DNA of 64,000 nt from Acinetobacter johnsonii CIP 64.6 (GCF_000368045.1 NZ_KB849235.1:381016-445015), one strand, 5' to 3'. Positions 51,436 to 61,103 are shown, counted from the first letter of the stretch. Notes: generated by a model not told the origin, from the sequence alone. Program-made: numbers and translations.

Positions 51436-52146
51436 ATGAATACGCTTCGATCTTCTGCTATCCCTGTTTCTGATCCTTCTGCGGGTCTACGTATCACGGA
51501 GATCTTTTATTCTTTGCAAGGAGAAGCCAACACCTCAGGACTGCCAACAGTTTTTATTCGTTTAACCGGTTGTCCACTACGTTGTACCTACTGCGATACG
51601 ACCTACTCGTTTGAAGGTGGCGAACGCCAATCTTTAGATCAGATTATTCAAACCACGCTTGATTTTAAAACCCCTTATGTCTGCGTGACAGGTGGTGAAC
51701 CTCTTGCACAGCCCAATGCCTTGCCTTTAATGCAACGTCTTGCTGACCTCGGCTGTGAAGTCTCTTTGGAAACCAGTGGCGCTTTAGATGTGTCTAAGGT
51801 TGACCTACGTGTTTCAAAAGTATTAGATTTGAAAACCCCAACTTCAGGCGAAGTTGCACGAAATTTGCTTTCGAATCTCGACCATTTAACCCAGCACGAC
51901 CAAATCAAATTTGTAATTTGTAACCGTGAGGATTATGAGTGGTCAAAACAGCAAGTTGAAGACTATAAACTGAATGAAAAAGTCAGCACAGTATGGTTCT
52001 CTCCTGCTTTTGCCGTTGAGAAAGGTGCTGCTCGTTTACCTCAACTTGCACGTGACTTAGCGCAATGGATATTAGAAGACCATCTCCCTGTTTGCTTCCA
52101 ACTCCAACTCCACAAGTTGCTTTGGAATGACGAAACTGGTCGTTAA
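51436..52146 (+). CDS. queE: 7-carboxy-7-deazaguanine synthase QueE
   Basis: 236 residues. Radical SAM CxxxCxxC in GCPLRCTYCDT near 46-56 preceded by SLQGEANTSGLPTVFIRL. Makes the CDG precursor of queuosine. Followed by queC, 43 bases later. Confidence 0.96.
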   Translation: MNTLRSSAIPVSDPSAGLRITEIFYSLQGEANTSGLPTVFIRLTGCPLRCTYCDTTYSFEGGERQSLDQIIQTTLDFKTPYVCVTGGEPLAQPNALPLMQRLADLGCEVSLETSGALDVSKVDLRVSKVLDLKTPTSGEVARNLLSNLDHLTQHDQIKFVICNREDYEWSKQQVEDYKLNEKVSTVWFSPAFAVEKGAARLPQLARDLAQWILEDHLPVCFQLQLHKLLWNDETGR

Positions 52147-52189
52147 TACATTGCCTATTCATCTTTAATTTATATTTGGAGAAATTTGT

Positions 52190-52858
52190 ATGCGTCCTCG
52201 TGCCATAGTTTTGTTATCTGGCGGTTTAGACTCAACAACTTGTTTAGCATGGGCGCAAGCACAGTATGACTGTACAGCGCTCAGCTTTATGTATGGTCAA
52301 CGCTCAACCACTGAACTCGATGCTGCACGCGAACTGACAAAAAAAGCAGGCGTAGAACATCGTGTCATTAATATCGACTTAGGTAATTTGGGCGGTTCTG
52401 CGTTAACAGACCATAGCATTGATGTTCCAGATCATGAACAAGTCGGTATTCCTGTAACTTATGTTCCAGCACGTAACACGATTTTCTTATCTTATGCCCT
52501 AGCAGCAGCAGAAGTTTTAGATGCCGAAGCCATTGTGATTGGTATTAATGCTGTTGATTATTCAGGGTATCCTGACTGTCGTCCTGAATTTATTGAGGCA
52601 TTTGCCAACATGGCTCGCCTTGCAACCAAGGTTGGCGTTGAAGGAAAACCTCTTAAATTTGAAACACCTCTGTTACATTTATCCAAAGCAAATATTATTC
52701 GCTTAGGTATAGAACATGGCGTAGACTATAGTCAAACGGTGTCTTGCTACCAAGCAGATGACCAAGGACGTGCTTGTGGGAAATGCGACAGCTGCCGTCT
52801 TCGTAAAGAAGGTTTTGCAGATGCTGGCGTAACAGACCCAACGCGTTATATACCGTAA
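52190..52858 (+). CDS. queC: 7-cyano-7-deazaguanine synthase QueC
   Basis: 222 residues. PP-loop LLSGGLDSTTCLAW near 8-21 and the C-terminal zinc site CGKCDSCRLRK near 197 with an upstream Cys in TVSCYQADDQG. Acts after QueE. Confidence 0.97.
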   Translation: MRPRAIVLLSGGLDSTTCLAWAQAQYDCTALSFMYGQRSTTELDAARELTKKAGVEHRVINIDLGNLGGSALTDHSIDVPDHEQVGIPVTYVPARNTIFLSYALAAAEVLDAEAIVIGINAVDYSGYPDCRPEFIEAFANMARLATKVGVEGKPLKFETPLLHLSKANIIRLGIEHGVDYSQTVSCYQADDQGRACGKCDSCRLRKEGFADAGVTDPTRYIP

Positions 52859-52874
52859 CGACAAGGTACAGTTT

Positions 52875-53282
52875 ATGAAAAATTTAAAATCAAACATTTT
52901 GCTTTCTACATTGGTGTCTGCAGCTGCATTGTTCGCTACAGCTTCAAATGCTGCTGAATCGAACAAATTACAAGAAGCGTATAAAAGCAGCAATGTAAAA
53001 TCGGCATTAATTAATGTTTGTAAAGAAGAAACTGCAAAAAGCAAAAAGCTTAGCGCAGCAGAAGTAAGCAAATACTGTACTTGTGCAGTTGAAGCTGATG
53101 GTAAGTTGACCAATGCACAAAAATGGGAAATCCAAAGTGCGATCAACCAAAAGAAAAGCCCATCTACTTTAGCTTTTGTACAAAAGCAAAATAAAGACTT
53201 GCAAACATGTTTCGGTCCACAGTTAACAGGTAAATTAAAATCTTTAACTGAAGAAGCAATGAAAGCTGCTCCGAAAAAATAA
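52875..53282 (+). CDS. Secreted Cys-containing hypothetical protein
   Basis: 135 residues with signal peptide (NILLSTLVSAAALFATASNA). Mature part is Lys/Ala-rich with four cysteines (VCKEET, YCTCAV, TCFGPQ) that could form disulfides. Immediately upstream of the IS element insertion point, which is only 5 bases beyond its stop, so the gene is intact. Family not recognised. Confidence 0.75.
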   Translation: MKNLKSNILLSTLVSAAALFATASNAAESNKLQEAYKSSNVKSALINVCKEETAKSKKLSAAEVSKYCTCAVEADGKLTNAQKWEIQSAINQKKSPSTLAFVQKQNKDLQTCFGPQLTGKLKSLTEEAMKAAPKK

Positions 53283-53332
53283 TTCACTGTCTTGTCCTGA
53301 AATAGATTGACAGTATTCCACTTCAAACCGAG

Positions 53333-54157
53333 TTAAGCAATTAGCTCGGTTTTAGTTTGCTCATACATCTGATTCGGGGTGTTCATATTTAAACTTAAAT
53401 GTGGTCTATAGCAATTATAAATCATGATAGATTCCGTAATTAAGTGATCTAACTCCTTCATGGTTTGACATCGTGTAGTTAAAAACTCCTGCTTTAATAT
53501 TCCATTAATCCGCTCTGCTAATGCATTTTGATATGAGAAACACTGTTTCGCAAGGTATCCATCTGTCATGGAAGGACATATCCCATAATGGTGCAATGCC
53601 GATTGATATAGCTCAGAGCAATACTGAGAGCCTCTGTCTGAATGATGAATCATCCTAGTCGCTCGATCCGTCACATGCTGCATCGCCATATGTAGAGCCT
53701 GCATAACATTCTCCGCACGCATATCATTCGATAACTTATAACCTTTAATCTGACGGGTATAAGCATCTGTCACCAATGATAAATAATGTACGCCTTCAGC
53801 ACTCTCAACATAAGTAATATCACTAACAAAGACTTCGTTGGCTTGCACTGCTGAATAATCCTTTAATAAATTTGGATGCTTCTTCATCCAATGCTTGCTA
53901 TCCGTAGTTTTTGTATAGCGACGCTTGGGGCGAATCAATAAATTATGCTCTTTCAATATTTTAAATAACTGATCCCGTCCACACTTTAAACCACGCTGCA
54001 ACAATTTGCCTTTAATAAGCCAATACAACTTACGTGTTCCGATACTTGGCATGAGACAACGATATTCCATAACCAACTCAAGTATTTGTTCAGTTGCTTG
54101 TGCAGTCATTTGAGCACGTTTTTCTGCTTGATAATAAGCTTGTCGGGTGATTCCCAA
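53333..54157 (-). CDS. IS3-family transposase OrfB (DDE integrase)
   Basis: 274 residues as an independent frame; normally made as an OrfAB fusion by -1 shift. DDE residues: D in VFVSDITYVES near 111, D in IHHSDRGSQYCS near 170, E in NALAERINGILK near 206. HTH_21 segment near the start. Confidence 0.95.
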   Translation of the reverse strand: MGITRQAYYQAEKRAQMTAQATEQILELVMEYRCLMPSIGTRKLYWLIKGKLLQRGLKCGRDQLFKILKEHNLLIRPKRRYTKTTDSKHWMKKHPNLLKDYSAVQANEVFVSDITYVESAEGVHYLSLVTDAYTRQIKGYKLSNDMRAENVMQALHMAMQHVTDRATRMIHHSDRGSQYCSELYQSALHHYGICPSMTDGYLAKQCFSYQNALAERINGILKQEFLTTRCQTMKELDHLITESIMIYNCYRPHLSLNMNTPNQMYEQTKTELIA

Positions 54158-54180
54158 CCACTGACAATAACGTGAAACGC

Positions 54181-54570
54181 TTAGTCCTCTTTGGCTTTGC
54201 CAATCTTTGAAACGTGCTCGGTATACTTTTTTCCAAGATCAGTCCCACATTCTTTATCAATGTGATAAATCACATCCTGAATAAATTCAGTTTTAAGCTT
54301 TTCTGCGGCTAACTGCTTTTCTAATTGGCGGATTCGTTGTTGGGGTGTTAATTGGCGTTTAGAAGAAGGCGGCATATTCGAAGTCCAGTCCTGTTGTCCG
54401 TGCTTGCGTAACCATACCAGCACAGTTGATCTTCCTTGAATACCATATTTTGCCTGAGCTTGTTTATAAGTAATTTGCCCTTTTTCTACTTCATGTACAA
54501 CCATCATTTTAAAGGCAAAGCTATAATCACCTTGTGTACGTTTAACTCTTTGTTCTCGTTCATGTTCCAT
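54181..54570 (-). CDS. IS3-family OrfA
   Basis: 129 residues. HTH DYSFAFKMMVVHEVEKGQIT, then SVLVWLRKHG-type region, and leucine-zipper RIRQLEKQLAAEKLK. Slippery site AAAAAAG (complement at 54226-54232) lies near its end: slipping back one base gives VYRARFKDWQSQRGLS, the natural OrfB entry. Confidence 0.93.
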   Translation of the reverse strand: MEHEREQRVKRTQGDYSFAFKMMVVHEVEKGQITYKQAQAKYGIQGRSTVLVWLRKHGQQDWTSNMPPSSKRQLTPQQRIRQLEKQLAAEKLKTEFIQDVIYHIDKECGTDLGKKYTEHVSKIGKAKED

Positions 54571-54684
54571 AAAATAAGCCTCTTAAAGGTGTAAACTTAT
54601 TTCAGGACGGGACACACTGAATGTGAATGAAGCCTGCTCTATGCAGGCTTTTTTATATGTTCAAAATAGATAGAACCTGAAAAT

Positions 54685-55377
54685 ATGCTCACCGAATGGA
54701 ATACACGCGCCCAAAATCGCAAATTTGTTGCGTCATATAGTGGTGGAAAAGACAGCAGCCTTGCTTTATACCAAGCTATGCAAATGGGTGAACCTGTTGC
54801 ATTAATTGTCATGTTAGAAGAGCAAGGTCTGAAATCACGCTCACATGGGATGTCTCTCGATATTATTCATGCGCAGGCAAAAGCAATTGGACTTCCCATC
54901 TACAGTGCCTCTGCAACGTGGCAAGACTATGAAAACCAGTTCATTCAACTGTTACGAAAAGCTCAAGCTCTTGGAGCAGAAACCTTAGTCACAGGCGATA
55001 TTGATTTAATGGCACATGCTGAATGGAATCAATCTGTGTGTGATAAAAGTAAGCTCAGTTTATGTATGCCACTATGGCAATGTCCACGTTTAGACATTGT
55101 GCATGAGTTTATTCGACTTGGATTTCAAAGCATCATCGTTACTGTCAACTTAAACTTAGGCATGAAAGTTGAAGACTTAGGTCAAGTACTTAGCCTTGAA
55201 TATGTCGATGAACTTGTTGCAAGAGGCATTGATCCATGCGGCGAAGCGGGTGAATTCCACACCACGGTGATTGATGGCCCAATTTTCAAACATCCACTTT
55301 CGGTCGTTAAAGGTGATATTCTGTATCACGAAAATTATGCCTTTTTACCACTTGAATTAGAACAATGCGACATTTAA
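54685..55377 (+). CDS. PP-loop ATPase, Dph6-related
   Basis: 230 residues. PP-loop VASYSGGKDSSLALY near 13-27, GMSLDIIHAQAKAIGLPI and TGDIDL near 112, GEAGEFHTTVIDGPIF near 188-203 are those of the MJ0570/diphthine-ammonia-ligase-like family. In bacteria the substrate is unknown. Just after the IS. Confidence 0.88.
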   Translation: MLTEWNTRAQNRKFVASYSGGKDSSLALYQAMQMGEPVALIVMLEEQGLKSRSHGMSLDIIHAQAKAIGLPIYSASATWQDYENQFIQLLRKAQALGAETLVTGDIDLMAHAEWNQSVCDKSKLSLCMPLWQCPRLDIVHEFIRLGFQSIIVTVNLNLGMKVEDLGQVLSLEYVDELVARGIDPCGEAGEFHTTVIDGPIFKHPLSVVKGDILYHENYAFLPLELEQCDI

Positions 55378-55386
55378 GGATAGAAC

Positions 55387-55845
55387 ATGACTGATACCAT
55401 CCAACTTCCAAATCAGAACTTTCCAGCCACAACGGGTGAAGTGAACTTAACTGAAGTGCCGACTGAGTGGCTGATTGTGTATTTTTACCCGAAAGATTCA
55501 ACGCCTGGTTGCACAACTCAAGCCGTTGGTTTTTCATGTTTAAAAGATCAGTTCGATGCCCTACAAACCACAATCATTGGTGTTTCACGTGACTCGGTTA
55601 AAGCGCACCAGAATTTTACAGAAAAGCAGGCTTTAACCATTAATTTAATTAGCGACAAAGAAGAAGTGCTGTGTAAACACTTTGATGTGATTAAAGAAAA
55701 AAATATGTATGGTAAAAAAGTGATGGGTATTGAGCGCTCAACTTTTATTTTCCATAACGGTAAGCTGGTTAAAGAGTATCGTAAGGTAAAAGCTGCGGGA
55801 CATGCTGAACAAGTTTTAGAAGACTTAAAAGCATTACAAGCTTAA
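55387..55845 (+). CDS. bcp: Peroxiredoxin, BCP/PrxQ type
   Basis: 152 residues. YPKDSTPGCTTQAVGFSCL near 34-52 holds the peroxidatic Cys after PxxxTPGCT. The resolving Cys usually five positions later is Val here; another Cys stands nine residues later. Reduces hydroperoxides with thioredoxin. Confidence 0.93.
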   Translation: MTDTIQLPNQNFPATTGEVNLTEVPTEWLIVYFYPKDSTPGCTTQAVGFSCLKDQFDALQTTIIGVSRDSVKAHQNFTEKQALTINLISDKEEVLCKHFDVIKEKNMYGKKVMGIERSTFIFHNGKLVKEYRKVKAAGHAEQVLEDLKALQA

Positions 55846-55852
55846 TGTACAT

Positions 55853-55880
55853 AAGCCCGCAGATGCGGGCTTTGTTTTTT
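55853..55880 (+). terminator. Terminator after bcp
   Basis: AAGCCCGC-AGAT-GCGGGCTT then T-rich run. Confidence 0.85.
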
Positions 55881-55920
55881 TGTGATTTTTTAATTTATAG
55901 TTTTTTATTGCACACGCTTT

Positions 55921-56520
55921 TCATTTCGCAAGCAGTGAAATGGCGATTCCCCACATCACCAGAGCAATGATCGCATCTAGCACATTCCACGCTTTCGGAT
56001 TTGCAAAAATAGGGATAAGCACACGAGCCCCATAGCCCAAAGCAAAGAAAAACAACCAAGACGCACACACTGCTCCTAGAGCAAAGTACGCAGGTTGCTC
56101 AAACTGTGTTGAAATTGAACCCAGTAAAATAACCGTATCTAAATACACATGCGGATTAAGCCAAGTCAGCGCCAAACACAGCAAAACAATATTCACTAGT
56201 TGATGCTTTTCAATGGGACTTGCCTCCAAGCCCTGCTGTGATTTGAATGCCCGCAGTGCATGTTGGAATCCATAACAAAACAGGAAAAGTGCCCCTGCCC
56301 ATTTGGCAAACTGAATAATTTCAGGATAGTGCTGAAGCACTTTTGAAAAACCCGAAACGCCTAAGACAATTAGAATAGAATCCGACAATGCACAGACAAA
56401 ACATACCCAAAAAACAAACTGCTTTTTAAGCCCCTGTTTTAGCACAAATGCATTTTGAGCCCCAATAGCAATAATAAGGCTCATCCCAACTGCAAGCCCT
56501 TGTACATATGTACTTAACAT
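55921..56520 (-). CDS. argO: LysE-family arginine exporter ArgO
   Basis: 199 residues, six hydrophobic helices, QNAFVLKQGLKKQFVFWVCF near 22-41 is the LysE/ArgO hallmark. Exports basic amino acids. Divergent from an ArgP-type regulator, the normal pairing. Confidence 0.93.
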   Translation of the reverse strand: MLSTYVQGLAVGMSLIIAIGAQNAFVLKQGLKKQFVFWVCFVCALSDSILIVLGVSGFSKVLQHYPEIIQFAKWAGALFLFCYGFQHALRAFKSQQGLEASPIEKHQLVNIVLLCLALTWLNPHVYLDTVILLGSISTQFEQPAYFALGAVCASWLFFFALGYGARVLIPIFANPKAWNVLDAIIALVMWGIAISLLAK

Positions 56521-56638
56521 TTTGACTTTTCAACTTAATTGATGATGTCAGGATTATCTTTCATTTTTAGTTAAATTAAGTATTATTTAGAAAATATCAA
56601 TATAACTAAAATATTTTTAGTTTAAAGTGAGTCCCGAT

Positions 56639-57529
56639 ATGCTGAATCATAAACAATGCGACGCATTTTTAGCTGTAGCAGAAACAGGAAGTTTTGACCT
56701 TGCTGCTGAACAGCTATGCATTACTGCTTCAGCCGTCACTTTACGCGTACAAAGCCTAGAAAAAAGTTTGGGGCATTTATTAATTGTGCGCGAAAGACCT
56801 TGCCGCCCGACACAAGCAGGTCAATCGCTGCTACATTATTTGCAACATAGCCGACTGTTAGAGCAAAGTTTCATTCAGAACCTCACTGGTCATATGAACA
56901 CCTCTGCTTTTTATCAAATCAACATTGCAACCAATGCCGACTCCTTAGCGACATGGTTGTTGCCCTTGCTACAGTCAACATTAATTGAACAAAAGATCGT
57001 GGTGCATTTTCAGGTTGATGACCAATCACAAACCCATCACTTACTTGAAGCCGGTTTGGTGAATGCCTGCGTGACAGATGAATCACAAGCCATGAAAGGC
57101 TGTGTAGCCGAATACATTGGCGATATGAACTATCGTTTTGTCGCCACCCCAACTTTTGCACAGCAATGGTTTAAACAAGGCGTTAACCGGGTGTCTCTAC
57201 GTGCAGCTCCTGCACTGATCTTTAACGCAAAAGATCAACTCCACACCGCGTATATCCAACAAAAGTTTGGCCTCAATCCAACTCAATATCCACATCACTT
57301 TATTCCGTCTTCCAGTGCATTTTTTGATGCGGTTACGATGGGACTCGGTTACGGTTGGTTACCCTATTACCAAGCCAAACCGCGTTTGGCGGATGGCTCA
57401 TTGGTTGAGGTGGATCCTCAACTCAATATCGATTTGCCTTTGTATTGGCATCATTGGAAACAGCAGTCGGTGCAGTTAAATCTGCTAACAGATCTCTTGA
57501 TTGAACAGGCTCACGCAGCGATGAATTAA
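56639..57529 (+). CDS. argP: LysR-type regulator ArgP
   Basis: About 296 residues if started at the ATG at 56639 (MLNHKQCDAFLAVAETGSFD); a GTG four codons upstream (56627) is an alternative. HTH LAAEQLCITASAVTLRVQSLE near 21-41. Senses arginine/lysine and activates argO. Confidence 0.9.
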   Translation: MLNHKQCDAFLAVAETGSFDLAAEQLCITASAVTLRVQSLEKSLGHLLIVRERPCRPTQAGQSLLHYLQHSRLLEQSFIQNLTGHMNTSAFYQINIATNADSLATWLLPLLQSTLIEQKIVVHFQVDDQSQTHHLLEAGLVNACVTDESQAMKGCVAEYIGDMNYRFVATPTFAQQWFKQGVNRVSLRAAPALIFNAKDQLHTAYIQQKFGLNPTQYPHHFIPSSSAFFDAVTMGLGYGWLPYYQAKPRLADGSLVEVDPQLNIDLPLYWHHWKQQSVQLNLLTDLLIEQAHAAMN

Positions 57530-57566
57530 TAAAGCCCTGAATATAGGTCTTTAAGATATTAAGCCT

Positions 57567-58163
57567 CTATTGCACTTTCCACTGCCCTGACAGTTGAATA
57601 TTCACTTTTTCGCCTACACCTGCAATGGCTTTTTTCATGCCAAAATCACTTCGGTTAATTACGGCTGAGGACTGGACATCCAGTAGATTGGCATTATTGG
57701 CACTTGGTTTTAGGGTCGTGCTAAAGCTAACAGGCTTGGTGATGCCGCGAAGTGTTAAGTTTCCGGCAATATTATATTGACCATTACCCAAATCTTTAAA
57801 ACTGGTACTTTTAAAGTTAGCGGTTTTGTACTTGGATGCATAAAACAAATCTTCACCCAAAATCATATTTTTCAGTGAAGGTTTACTCAAGCTTAGGCTA
57901 TTTACATCCATGACAAAATGCGTCGAAGCATGCTGTGGTGCTTTGGCATCAAACTGCATACTAGATTGCACCCGATTAAACTTAGCTCTTACAACGGTTA
58001 CACCCAAGGATTTAATTTCAAAGCCTACATTACTCTGAGGCGTCAATGTCCATGACTGGGCTTGCACTTGAGTGCTGAATGCAAATGTAACACCTGCAAT
58101 CATCAAAGCATTTCTAATGACCGCATGACGTGCAATCTGTTTCGTCTGTTGTTTTCTATCCAT
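57567..58163 (-). CDS. YceI-family periplasmic protein
   Basis: 198 residues with an N-terminal signal segment (RNALMIAGVTFAFSTQVQAQ). YceI features: VGFEIKSLGVTVVRAKFNR, then FKSTSFKDLGNGQYNIAGNLTLRGITKPVSF. Binds a polyisoprenoid-type lipid in a lipocalin-like barrel; role unclear. Confidence 0.92.
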   Translation of the reverse strand: MDRKQQTKQIARHAVIRNALMIAGVTFAFSTQVQAQSWTLTPQSNVGFEIKSLGVTVVRAKFNRVQSSMQFDAKAPQHASTHFVMDVNSLSLSKPSLKNMILGEDLFYASKYKTANFKSTSFKDLGNGQYNIAGNLTLRGITKPVSFSTTLKPSANNANLLDVQSSAVINRSDFGMKKAIAGVGEKVNIQLSGQWKVQ

Positions 58164-58206
58164 TGAACTCGATCCTCGTCGAAATATTTTTATTCGACTG
58201 AGAACC

Positions 58207-58776
58207 TTAGTCTAAATTGGATGGGTCCTGAGTTAAAAATTTGTGTTGTAACTGTTTATATATTTCACTTTGTTGGAATTTATGTAAAAAATCACTGGTT
58301 CCCAGTGGAAACGCCTGCTCTAAAATATCACCTCGATAATAAGCTTCTCGAACAGGTGTTGCAGACATCGCATCTTGTAGGCTATCGAGTTCAACCATTT
58401 TCCATTCAGGAAAAAGCTGTAAATAATAGGAGGAATCATCTTTAAAATGGCCAATGAGTCCAACTTTAGAATCAGGTGTGACTACATGATTCACTAATTT
58501 TTTTACCAATTGCACCCATTTAACATCATTATAAACATCAATTACATGTACAAAGTGAATCCGTTTTTGATGCGCTTCTGAAAAGTTCGATAAAATCATT
58601 TCTTCACGTTCAGATGCTAAAAATGGATTTTTCGTATTTCGTTCATTTTGCGCAGAACCTAAAGCCAAAATGACATTTTCACTTTGCTCTAAAGCAATCT
58701 TAATGGTTTGCATATGCGCCAAGTGAAATGGCTGGAAGCGACCAATGAATACGAGATAATCAAATGTATATGGCAT
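58207..58776 (-). CDS. nadM: NadM-type nicotinamide-nucleotide adenylyltransferase
   Basis: 189 residues. GRFQPFHLAHMQTIK near 12-26 has the nucleotidyltransferase HxxH motif; SATPVREAYYRGD near 146-158 is the second one. Length matches the adenylyltransferase domain alone, without a Nudix domain. Makes NAD from NMN. Confidence 0.9.
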   Translation of the reverse strand: MPYTFDYLVFIGRFQPFHLAHMQTIKIALEQSENVILALGSAQNERNTKNPFLASEREEMILSNFSEAHQKRIHFVHVIDVYNDVKWVQLVKKLVNHVVTPDSKVGLIGHFKDDSSYYLQLFPEWKMVELDSLQDAMSATPVREAYYRGDILEQAFPLGTSDFLHKFQQSEIYKQLQHKFLTQDPSNLD

Positions 58777-58880
58777 AAATCTTTTACTTTTTTATGAACT
58801 GGTCAGTTGTGTCGATCATAAAATTATGCGACATAATGAGCCCATAAAATTAAATCAAACTTTCTAGCAAGGATAGTACG

Positions 58881-59681
58881 ATGACACTGAGCTGTATTCA
58901 ACAACCTCATCAACATTTGAATGCAAAATTAGACAATGGCGTACTGACATTAGCCATTCACCGTCCTGAAGCAAAGAATGCGTTGTATGGCGAACTTTAT
59001 TTATGGATCGCAAAAGCTTTAGATGAAGCAGATCTAGACAATAGCGTTCGTGCTGTCATTCTACGTGGTGAAGACGCGGACTTTACCGCAGGCAACGACA
59101 TGCAAGATTTTATGAAATCTGCAGCGCAAAAAGGTCAAGCACCTGCGGCTGAAGGCCCTCCATTTATTTTACTTAAATCTGCGGCAAAATTTTCTAAACC
59201 GTTGATTGCGGCTGTACGTGGTGTGGCGATTGGTATTGGGGTAACGATCCTGTTACATTGTGACTTGGTTTATAGCGACAACACTGCCCTATTCCAGATT
59301 CCATTTGTAAGCCTTGGTTTATCTCCAGAAGGTGCTTCAAGCAAATTATTGGTAGAACAAGCAGGTTATCACAAAGCTGCTGAATTACTGCTGACCGCTC
59401 AGAAGTTTGACAGTGCAACTGCAGTTGCTGCAAACCTTGTGAATAGTATTGAAGATGATGTGTATGCAGCAGCAGCTAAAAAAGCGGCACAGTTGTCTGC
59501 TTTACCTTTAGCCTCTTTAGTGCAGTCTAAGGCATTAATGAAGCACAATGTAAATGAAATTGTGGCTTGGATTGATCATGAAGCTGAAATTTTCATGGAT
59601 CGTGTCGGCTCTCCAGAAATGATGGAAGCCGTATCAGCATTTATGCAAAAGCGTAAACCTGATTTCACCCAATTCAACTAA
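58881..59681 (+). CDS. Enoyl-CoA hydratase/isomerase family protein
   Basis: 266 residues. Crotonase fold: EAKNALYGELYLWIAKAL, RAVILRGEDADFTAGNDMQDF near 53-73, AAVRGVAIGIGVTILLHCDLVY near 112-133, SLGLSPEGASSKLL. Probably fatty-acid oxidation; substrate not fixed. Confidence 0.92.
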   Translation: MTLSCIQQPHQHLNAKLDNGVLTLAIHRPEAKNALYGELYLWIAKALDEADLDNSVRAVILRGEDADFTAGNDMQDFMKSAAQKGQAPAAEGPPFILLKSAAKFSKPLIAAVRGVAIGIGVTILLHCDLVYSDNTALFQIPFVSLGLSPEGASSKLLVEQAGYHKAAELLLTAQKFDSATAVAANLVNSIEDDVYAAAAKKAAQLSALPLASLVQSKALMKHNVNEIVAWIDHEAEIFMDRVGSPEMMEAVSAFMQKRKPDFTQFN

Positions 59682-59784
59682 TCGTTCATCGTTGAATCAC
59701 TAAAAACAACTGTGTTTCATATTACACAGTTGTTTTTTTATTTTCCGTCCCAAAATATTTAAGAACCTATTCGGAAAACTTCTT

Positions 59785-60540
59785 ATGTCAAACACTACAG
59801 AAAAAAAGCGTTACTTTGAGCCTGCCCCACAAGACATCGATGTTGAAAATTTTAAGAAAGTCATCCAAAGCCGTCGTTCAGTACGTAAGTTCACGGATAA
59901 ACCGATTCCAAGTGAAATTTTAGATGAATGCTTAGATTTAGCGTTGCTTGCACCCAATTCATCAAACTTACAGCCTTGGACATTCTATGTGGTGCAAAAT
60001 CCGAGTAAGAAAAAGCAGCTGGTTAAAGCGTGTTTAGGACAACTTGCTGCTAAAACCGCATCCGAATTAATCGTATGTGTCGCTAGAACAGATCGTGTTG
60101 ATGAGATGGCGAAACTAAATATCACCGAGTTTCCATTTCCCGAAGCACCACCAGCGATTCAAAAGTATTACCGCTTTATTCCATACAACTATAAAACAGG
60201 TTATTTCAATGCATTGGGTAACTTCAAAAAAGTTGCATTTAAAGTAGCCCGTACACTTGATAAACAACTTCCTGTTACTGCATTTAATCAAGCCGATGCT
60301 AAGCTTTGGGCAAGTAAAACTACAGCTTTAGCTTGTGAGAACCTAGTGCTAGCTTTACGTGCCTATGGTTTCGATAGTTGTATGATGGAAGGTTTTGATG
60401 AGCCTTTGGTGCGTAAACTGTTAAATCTGAATGATCAACAATACCCTGTGATGGTGATTGGTGCAGGTGAGCGTGCAGAAGACGGTGTATTTTTCCCGCA
60501 GTACCGTTTTGATCGTGAGTTATTTATTCAGAAGGTTTAG
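59785..60540 (+). CDS. Nitroreductase-family protein
   Basis: 251 residues. FMN-binding start VIQSRRSVRKFTDKPIPSE near 26-44, LAPNSSNLQPWTFYVV near 55-70 and LRAYGFDSCMMEGF near 190. NAD(P)H-dependent flavoprotein, native substrate unknown. Confidence 0.92.
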   Translation: MSNTTEKKRYFEPAPQDIDVENFKKVIQSRRSVRKFTDKPIPSEILDECLDLALLAPNSSNLQPWTFYVVQNPSKKKQLVKACLGQLAAKTASELIVCVARTDRVDEMAKLNITEFPFPEAPPAIQKYYRFIPYNYKTGYFNALGNFKKVAFKVARTLDKQLPVTAFNQADAKLWASKTTALACENLVLALRAYGFDSCMMEGFDEPLVRKLLNLNDQQYPVMVIGAGERAEDGVFFPQYRFDRELFIQKV

Positions 60541-60693
60541 TTGCTACCTTAATTATAGTGATTGCAAAAGTTTGATACGCGTTAAGGTCATCAGCAACTG
60601 TTCGAGCTAACCTAAATACCTATCATAGAGTTTCTGCGACTTATTTAATCATATGATAAAAGCAATCGAGTTTTGCTGATGACAATGGTTTTG

Positions 60694-60719
60694 CCTACTT
60701 TTCCCGAAAGAAAAGTAGG
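60694..60719. repeat. Stem-loop, possible dispersed repeat
   Basis: CCTACTTTT, 8-base loop, AAAAGTAGG within the gene-free stretch after the nitroreductase. No T run, so not a terminator. Possibly a genome repeat. Confidence 0.4.
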
Positions 60720-60787
60720 TCGAACCGAAGGTTAAAGTCTCAATTAAATATTAAACCTTAAGACTCCGCCACAAACTTCTTTTAAGA

Positions 60788-61099
60788 TTAAATATCCACG
60801 ATTTGAATAAACTCAAAAGCTGGTTCTTCATAGGGATGACTTAATTTTAAAGCCTTTACCACAGTGACAGCTTTCTCCTCTGGAACAATGGTTTCTACCC
60901 GCCACTCTGGAATTTTCTCCAAAGCATCCAACTCACCTATAAACGGATTTGCGTCTTTTACAGGTTTAAACTGGCCTGTACCCAAAACCTGCCATGCACA
61001 GTGTTCATAGTTTCCTATACCACCTGCCCCTGCTTCAAAAATCGCAAGTTTGGTAGATTCAAGATGTGATTCGGGAACATAGTAAATAAGTTTGAGCAT
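60788..61099 (-). CDS. NIF3/YqfO-type CutA-like protein
   Basis: 103 residues. Start KLIYYVPESHLESTKLAIFEAGAGGIGNYEHCAW is the YqfO domain, end LSHPYEEPAFEFIQI is the shared CutA/PII-like tail. Stands alone without the NIF3 domain. Function unknown. Confidence 0.9.
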   Translation of the reverse strand: MLKLIYYVPESHLESTKLAIFEAGAGGIGNYEHCAWQVLGTGQFKPVKDANPFIGELDALEKIPEWRVETIVPEEKAVTVVKALKLSHPYEEPAFEFIQIVDI

Positions 61100-61103
61100 G
61101 GAA

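Larger units (their letters stand above)
53288..54614 (-). mobile_element. IS3-family insertion sequence, 1327 bp, intact
   Basis: Imperfect inverted ends TGTCTTGTCCTGAAATAG and TGTCCCGTCCTGAAATAA (facing), flanked by a 3-bp direct repeat CAC at 53285-53287 and 54615-54617. Contains orfA and orfB in -1 relation with an A6G slippery site. Typical IS3 length. Confidence 0.95.

Noticed and set aside
52703..53326. 207-codon minus-strand frame under queC and the secreted protein
   Set aside because: Shadow of two clear plus-strand genes, ends inside the IS edge.
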